The position numbers and the translations under genes were made by a program. DNA of 10,133 bases, taken from positions 1-10,133 of the forward strand of contig JAXHTH010000180.1 of the NCBI GenBank assembly GCA_034211115.1. The letters run 5' to 3'. The notes beneath the pieces are model-generated. The model was not told the origin of the DNA and searched no databases. It saw only the letters and a list, made by a program, of their open reading frames with translations. The stretch's first letter is position 1. Each line of letters starts with the position of its first letter. Positions 6,144 through 10,133 of the stretch are shown here, piece by piece. Source of the stretch: JAXHTH01 sp034211115. GTDB taxonomy: Bacteria; Planctomycetota; Phycisphaerae; Phycisphaerales; SM1A02.

Positions 6144-6159
6144 GCACCCCCCTCAACAC

Positions 6160-6180
6160 TTATCCCTCATCGCTCATCAC
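6160..6180 (+). repeat. short heptamer array overlapping a gene end
   Basis: Three 7-bp units, TTATCCC, TCATCGC and TCATCAC, belong to the same family as the array at 5711-5780. The first three bases, read on the - strand, are the TAA stop of the saccharopine-dehydrogenase gene, and the array encodes its last residues (V-M-S-D-E-G). Confidence 0.7.
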
Positions 6181-7518
6181 TTCCCTCTCCTCCCGGAACT
6201 TCAGCCCCTCATCCGCGATCTCGCGGAGGATCGGGTCGTAGATCGACGGGTGGGTGGGGATGCGCGAGCCGGTGAGATGAAGCTCATCGCGCAGGAGGAG
6301 CCTGACGGCGATCGCGGCGGGCAGGCCGACGGTCTTCGCCATCGCGGTGAACCCGCCGGCTTCGCCTTCCGCGACGAGCGTGGACGTGATCCGCTCCTTC
6401 GGCCGATCGTCTTCCGGATACTCGACCTCCAGTTCGTGCACGAGGACGACGACATCGCGCAGCTCGTCGGTGAGACCCATCCGGCGATTGAGCACATGGA
6501 TGAGCATGTCCGCGGGCGTTTCGCCCTCGCATCCGATCTTCTCATCGGAGAAGAGACCCAGCCAGCGCATGTTCTCGATGATGCGGCCGGTGGGGCTGAT
6601 GCCGAGGAACCGCGCCACCCGCGTCTCCATCTTCGGGCCCGAAACGTTCAGCGGCAGGAACATCTCGACCACCTCGCGATACGTGCGCTCGGCGAGATCG
6701 GGAATGCGCGCATGCTCGGTGGGCAGGCCGAGCTTCACGATCTGCGACCACGTCTCGCTCCACCCCGGATAGCGCAGCGTACCGCGGATCATCGTCTTCA
6801 CATCGGTCAGGCCGAACGCATCCATGTACGAGAGGCTGTCGCGGTTGGGATAGGCTTCGAGCGTTCCGACGCCATCGACCTCGACGGTCCAGGTGTGGTG
6901 GAAGACGTGGGGATAGGGGACGATCTTGATCTCGCCGTTCTCCATGTACTGCGCGCCCTTCTCGCCGGCCATCGCGACGTTGCGCGGGTTCCACGTGATG
7001 AGGTAGCGCAGCGGGTTCTGCGGCTGATCGGGGGCGGGGATGCCGCTGCCGTAGGAGCAGAAGCTCGTGATGCGGCCGCCGTCATCGCGCACGCGTCGGA
7101 TCAGCGCGGTCGCCGACATGTGATCGATGCCGGGATCGAGCCCCATTTCGCTGAGCAGGAGCAGGCCGTGGCGGTGGGCATCGACATCGAGGTCGCGCAC
7201 CGCCTTGTTGCGGTAGGAGACGGAGATGAGATGGCAGCCGTGGTCGATACACTCCCAGGCGATGGGGTCGATGAACTGCGGGGGGAGCATGCTCACCACG
7301 ACATCGGCGTTCTCGAACTGCGTGGTGCGCAGGCTCGAGTCGTTGACATCGAAGCGCACCGCGCTGCCGCGGGGATGGCCGTCGAGGCGCCGGCGGGCGA
7401 GATCGACATCGATGTCGCCCACGGTGACGAACCAGTCCTCCGCGGCGGCGTGCTCCAGCAGGTAGGCGATGCAGTAGGGAGCGCTCTGACCGGCGCCGAG
7501 AACGAGTATCTGCTTCAT
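6160..7518 (-). CDS. saccharopine dehydrogenase-family oxidoreductase
   Basis: A 452-residue NAD(P)-dependent cytosolic enzyme. An N-terminal Rossmann fold starts with ILVLGAG (4-10). It is followed by VVVSMLPPQF (73-82), SVSYRNKAV (99-107) and the signature GLDPGIDHMSA (126-136). The C-terminal catalytic/dimer domain shows RGTLRYPGW (245-253), WLGLFSD (319-325), VVLVHELEVEYP (357-368), GFTAMAKTVGLPAAIAVRLLL (389-409, split by helix) and PSIYDPIL (424-431), all typical of LYS9-type saccharopine reductase. Members join or split lysine (via aminoadipate semialdehyde) and glutamate, while others make carboxynorspermidine, so the substrate is not certain. No lysine-pathway neighbour is present to decide. 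GGAGAGGG lies 8 nt upstream of ATG 7518. The last five or so residues come from a heptamer repeat. Confidence 0.88.
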   Translation of the reverse strand: MKQILVLGAGQSAPYCIAYLLEHAAAEDWFVTVGDIDVDLARRRLDGHPRGSAVRFDVNDSSLRTTQFENADVVVSMLPPQFIDPIAWECIDHGCHLISVSYRNKAVRDLDVDAHRHGLLLLSEMGLDPGIDHMSATALIRRVRDDGGRITSFCSYGSGIPAPDQPQNPLRYLITWNPRNVAMAGEKGAQYMENGEIKIVPYPHVFHHTWTVEVDGVGTLEAYPNRDSLSYMDAFGLTDVKTMIRGTLRYPGWSETWSQIVKLGLPTEHARIPDLAERTYREVVEMFLPLNVSGPKMETRVARFLGISPTGRIIENMRWLGLFSDEKIGCEGETPADMLIHVLNRRMGLTDELRDVVVLVHELEVEYPEDDRPKERITSTLVAEGEAGGFTAMAKTVGLPAAIAVRLLLRDELHLTGSRIPTHPSIYDPILREIADEGLKFREEREVMSDEG

Positions 7519-7571
7519 GGCGAAGACCCTCTCCGACCGCCGCGGGCGGCCGCGGTTCTGATGCGACGGCC

Positions 7572-7682
7572 GATCATAGCGCCGGCCGGAGGCGGGTCGA
7601 GGCGGATCGAGCGCCGGCCGGCCTTGCCATGATCACATCCGGTCGCGAGGATGGGGCGGGCCGCGATCGGACGGCCGGCCGG
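7572..7682. repeat. three GATC...CCGGCCGG direct repeats between divergent genes
   Basis: Copies start at 7572 (GATCATAGCGCCGGCCGG), 7605 (GATCGAGCGCCGGCCGG) and 7665 (GATCGGACGGCCGGCCGG). The first two are 33 bp apart, about three helical turns, and flank the proposed promoter of the - strand gene. Between them is a tandem decamer (GGCGGGTCGA, GGCGGATCGA, 7591-7610). A regulator-binding role is inference, since the GC-rich half of the motif could recur by chance. Confidence 0.4.
7573..7600 (-). promoter_or_regulatory. candidate promoter for the saccharopine-dehydrogenase gene
   Basis: On the - strand, TCGACC (7600-7595) and TATGAT (7578-7573) are spaced by 16 bp and match the -35 and -10 consensus at 4 and 5 of 6 positions. 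Transcription would begin near 7566, about 48 nt before the ATG. This is the best sigma70-like match in the window. A weaker + strand candidate for the mannosidase-like gene is TTGCCA (7624-7629) with GAGGAT (7647-7652). Confidence 0.4.
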
Positions 7683-7735
7683 TCGCCGCCACCGCTTCCG
7701 CCGCCGGCTCGAGGTGATCGCTCCGGAGTTCCGTT

Positions 7736-10133
7736 GTGCCCGTCAGACCGCTGTATTACACGTTCGGCAATCACATGCACTGGGTGGACATGCAGTGGTT
7801 ATGGGGCTACGGCGTTCTGCCCGGCTGCGTCGATGACATGCTTCACCTCATCGCGGAGACCGGTGCGAAGGGAAACGTCAACTTCGACGGGATCGGCTAC
7901 GAGAAGATGGCCGCGGAATGTCCCGAAGCGCTCGCCCGCCTGCGCGACGCCGTGCGGGCCGGCGACGTCGAGCCCGTCGGATGCTCCTACGGCCAGCCCT
8001 ACGGTCTCTTCCACGGACCGGAGAGCAACGTACGGCAGTTCACGTATGGCGTGCGGGCCGTGCTGCGACACCTCGGCGTGCGGCCGCGGACGTTCTGGGA
8101 GGAGGAGTTCTGTTTCTATCCGCAGTTGCCGCAGGTGCTGCGCGGATGCGGCTTCACCGGCGCGTGCCTGTTCTTCCAATGGACGTGGCACACGCCGGAG
8201 ATGCCGCGCGAGTGCTGCCCGCTCGTGCAGTGGGAGGGGATCGACGGCGCGCGCATCCCGACCCTGCCGCGCAACGACTTGAACGTGCATCAGTGGCCGG
8301 AGGATTTCGACGGCCTGCTCGAGAGCGAGCTGATCCGCGAGCTGGATGCCCCGGCGATCGTGCAGTGGCTGGAGCTGATGCCGACGCGCGACTGGATGTG
8401 CCGCAGCGAGCTGATCCTGCCGCGGCTGCGCGAGCTGATGAGCGATGCGCGGTTCGACGTCCGGCCGCGAACGTGTGCGGAGCTGATCGAGGAGATCGGC
8501 GCGGAGCGCGACACGGAGGTGCGCCGATACACGATGGATGAGGTCTGGCACGGCATGACGCTGGGGAAGAACGGCGATCGTCATCCGCGGCTCAGTCGCG
8601 GATGCGAGCGTTCGATCCAGCTTGCCGAGTCGACCTCGGCGCTGGCCGGCCTGTTCGGCCGGCCGTATGCGAGCTGGGACGTGTATCCGTCGTGGGAGCT
8701 CGACGAGGCGTGGCGCGAGCTGCTGTCGGCCCAGCATCATGACAACCACGAGTGCGAGGGATTGTGCGGGGCGATCGGGTATCACTCGATGGATCGCGCG
8801 TCGAGCCTGGCGAGGGAGGTCGCGCAGCGCACCATCGATCACCTCGCGCGCCGCGTCGCGGGGACGATCGCCGCGATCGAGGTCAGCCACGTCGGCTGGC
8901 CGACGGAGACGGTGGTCGTCGATGACGATGATCGAGTGTGGGCGGGCAGGCCCGTTCCGCCGTTCGGTTATGTCGCCGGCAGTGAGCCGGTCCGGCCCAT
9001 CGAGGCGGTGGAGGTTCAGCGGGGCGAGCGCGAGATCACGCTGCGGCGCGGCGGACTGGCGCTGACCATCGATCCCGCGCGCGGCCTGATCACGAGGCTC
9101 ACCTCCCCGCATCATCGGCCGGGCGTGTTCGCCGCCGATGCGCCGCTGCTTCGGCTCGGGTTTACCCGCGACGGTCGGCGCGACACGCTGGAAGGAGCGA
9201 AGATCATCTCGTGCGACGACGAGGGCGTCTCGATCGAGCGCCGGGCGCGGAGCGGAGACGACCTGAGCGTCCATGTCCGATACGCGTTGCTTGACGACGC
9301 GATCGATGTTTCGTTTACGGGACTGCCCGGGCTTCCGCGTCCCGACCCCGGTCTGAATGCGGGTCTCCAGTTGCCGATCGCTCCGTCATTCCCGGTGCAG
9401 CGCATCCTCATCGACACGCCGTGCTCCGTGCAGGAGGTCAATCCGGCGAGCGTGCGGCGGCGCAAGTATCCGGAGGGCGACTGGATGACCTCGCCGCAGT
9501 GGTTCGAGGAGGTGGTCAACCCGTTTACCTCGTTCAGTTTCATCGATCTTCTCGGTGCCGACGGGCGCGGGCTGATGATTGTTCACGACGGCTGCCAGCA
9601 GCATTTCCGCGATGAACGCGGCATTCGACTCCTGCTCAACGCGTACGACCCCTGGGATGAGCAGCGCTACGATCCGTATCGCGGGCACCTGCACCTGCGC
9701 CTGATCCCGCATGGCGGCCTGCGCCACAGCGAGCGCATCCGCCTCGCCCGTGCGTTCGGTGACTCCATCAACGAGGTCGCGTATGCTCCTGAGTCCGCCG
9801 GCGACATCCCGCCGATATTCGGGGCACTGTCCGTCGAGCACGCTCACAATGTTCTTGCCATGGCCTTCTTCCGTGAATCGATGAAGGCCGGCGAGCACCT
9901 GCCGGACTGGGCCGGACATCGGATGGCCCGCGAATCGGACGGCGCCTGTACGCATCCTTATGTGGTCCGTCTGATCGAATGGGACGGCGAGGCGGCGGAG
10001 GTCACGCTCAGGAGGCCCGATGGCGAGGAAGAAGACGTTCCACTCGACGCCGTCGAGGCCGGTGACCATCTGCGCGTGCGCCCGGGCGAGAAGGTACCGG
10101 TCGACGGCACGGTGGTCGAGGGTTCGAGCAGCG
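7736..10133 (+). CDS. GH38-type alpha-mannosidase-like protein, runs off the window
   Basis: The open frame gives 799 residues with no stop before the window edge. GTG 7736 is the start: a TGA in frame lies at 7715-7717, and GGAG sits 7 nt upstream. Residues 1-380 resemble a GH38 catalytic module: NHMHWVDMQWLW (12-23, zinc-site region), GPESNVRQFTYG (94-105), RTFWEEEF (118-125) with PQLPQVLRGCGF (129-140) in the nucleophile region, and AQHHDNHECEG (332-342), matching the QHHD zinc motif of class II mannosidases. A beta-rich C-terminal module follows, to about residue 750 (HPYVVRLIEWDG). No signal peptide is seen, so it is likely cytosolic. The N-terminal motif is H-W-V-D, not the usual H-x-D, so activity and substrate are uncertain. 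From about residue 760 the sequence switches to a P-type ATPase segment (separate entry). Confidence 0.8.
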   Translation, partial: MPVRPLYYTFGNHMHWVDMQWLWGYGVLPGCVDDMLHLIAETGAKGNVNFDGIGYEKMAAECPEALARLRDAVRAGDVEPVGCSYGQPYGLFHGPESNVRQFTYGVRAVLRHLGVRPRTFWEEEFCFYPQLPQVLRGCGFTGACLFFQWTWHTPEMPRECCPLVQWEGIDGARIPTLPRNDLNVHQWPEDFDGLLESELIRELDAPAIVQWLELMPTRDWMCRSELILPRLRELMSDARFDVRPRTCAELIEEIGAERDTEVRRYTMDEVWHGMTLGKNGDRHPRLSRGCERSIQLAESTSALAGLFGRPYASWDVYPSWELDEAWRELLSAQHHDNHECEGLCGAIGYHSMDRASSLAREVAQRTIDHLARRVAGTIAAIEVSHVGWPTETVVVDDDDRVWAGRPVPPFGYVAGSEPVRPIEAVEVQRGEREITLRRGGLALTIDPARGLITRLTSPHHRPGVFAADAPLLRLGFTRDGRRDTLEGAKIISCDDEGVSIERRARSGDDLSVHVRYALLDDAIDVSFTGLPGLPRPDPGLNAGLQLPIAPSFPVQRILIDTPCSVQEVNPASVRRRKYPEGDWMTSPQWFEEVVNPFTSFSFIDLLGADGRGLMIVHDGCQQHFRDERGIRLLLNAYDPWDEQRYDPYRGHLHLRLIPHGGLRHSERIRLARAFGDSINEVAYAPESAGDIPPIFGALSVEHAHNVLAMAFFRESMKAGEHLPDWAGHRMARESDGACTHPYVVRLIEWDGEAAEVTLRRPDGEEEDVPLDAVEAGDHLRVRPGEKVPVDGTVVEGSSS
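10013..10133 (+). other. P1B-type ATPase actuator-domain segment fused in frame
   Basis: The last ~40 codons of the preceding frame read RPDGEEEDVPLDAVEAG, then DHLRVRPGEKVPVDGTVVEG. This is the conserved start of the actuator domain of heavy-metal (Cu+/Zn2+-type) P-type ATPases. In those proteins the next residues are normally S-S-V-D-E-S and the T-G-E dephosphorylation loop, which would lie just past the window edge. The preceding metal-binding domains and membrane helices of such a pump are absent, since the upstream sequence is the mannosidase-like C-terminus. The switch lies between about 9989 and 10037. The match is clear from sequence; whether the join is biological is open. Confidence 0.75.

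Larger units (their letters stand above)
5428..6159. other. 732-bp gene-free repeat island
   Basis: There is no credible gene between scpA and the convergent saccharopine-dehydrogenase gene. The frames that stay open here are translations of repeats (runs such as PPDPEPPDPE, or S/H/R-rich stretches). The island holds, in order, a hairpin (5643-5664), a heptamer array (5711-5780), a 10-bp-stem hairpin (5790-5817), a 15-mer array (5826-5913), an octamer array (5978-6041) and another hairpin (6113-6143). The parts 5428-5642 and 5914-5977 show only an isolated CCACGAAGACACC repeat-like trace near 5518 and nothing I can name. Confidence 0.7.

Noticed and set aside
6103..7632. 509-codon open frame on the + strand opposite the saccharopine-dehydrogenase gene
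   Set aside because: Antisense shadow with low-complexity acidic/arginine-rich translation; it starts inside a repeat.
7799..9274. 491-codon open frame on the - strand opposite the mannosidase-like gene
   Set aside because: Antisense shadow; the + frame has conserved GH38 motifs and a proper start.

Overview
The window is a GC-rich bacterial chromosome segment with long spurious ORFs opposite every real gene. Single genes on alternating strands, genes for Kdo/LPS synthesis and chromosome segregation, and intergenic spaces packed with degenerate short repeats suggest a Gram-negative-type bacterium, probably in the Planctomycetota/PVC group. That placement is inferred from gene content and style, not from a marker gene.

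Layout. The + strand opens with the 3' end of a DASS/SLC13-type Na+/anion symporter (1-263). It is followed by a cofactor-independent phosphoglycerate mutase of the ApgM family (425-1657) and two tandem small heat-shock proteins (2042-2506, 2613-3026). The - strand then carries an arabinose-5-phosphate isomerase, KdsD (3229-4278), divergent from the condensin kleisin ScpA (4528-5427). A 732-bp gene-free repeat island (5428-6159) separates ScpA from a saccharopine-dehydrogenase-family oxidoreductase on the - strand (6160-7518). Divergent from that is a GH38-type alpha-mannosidase-like protein (7736 to the window end). Apart from the hsp20 pair, nothing looks like an operon; these are mostly stand-alone housekeeping or metabolic genes.

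The most unusual material is not a classical system. (1) The last ~40 residues of the mannosidase-like reading frame are an unmistakable P1B-type (heavy-metal) ATPase actuator-domain segment, joined in frame without a stop. This is either a contig chimera or a real recombination product. (2) Short tandem arrays of 7-, 8- and 15-bp units sit at gene boundaries: two heptamer arrays in mirror orientation face the kdsD and scpA starts, an octamer array encodes the ScpA C-terminus, and a heptamer array supplies the stop codon of the saccharopine-dehydrogenase gene. (3) A ~120-130-bp composite repeat with fixed internal spacing occurs twice, on either side of the hsp20 pair. No CRISPR, tRNA, rRNA, transposase or defence gene was seen.
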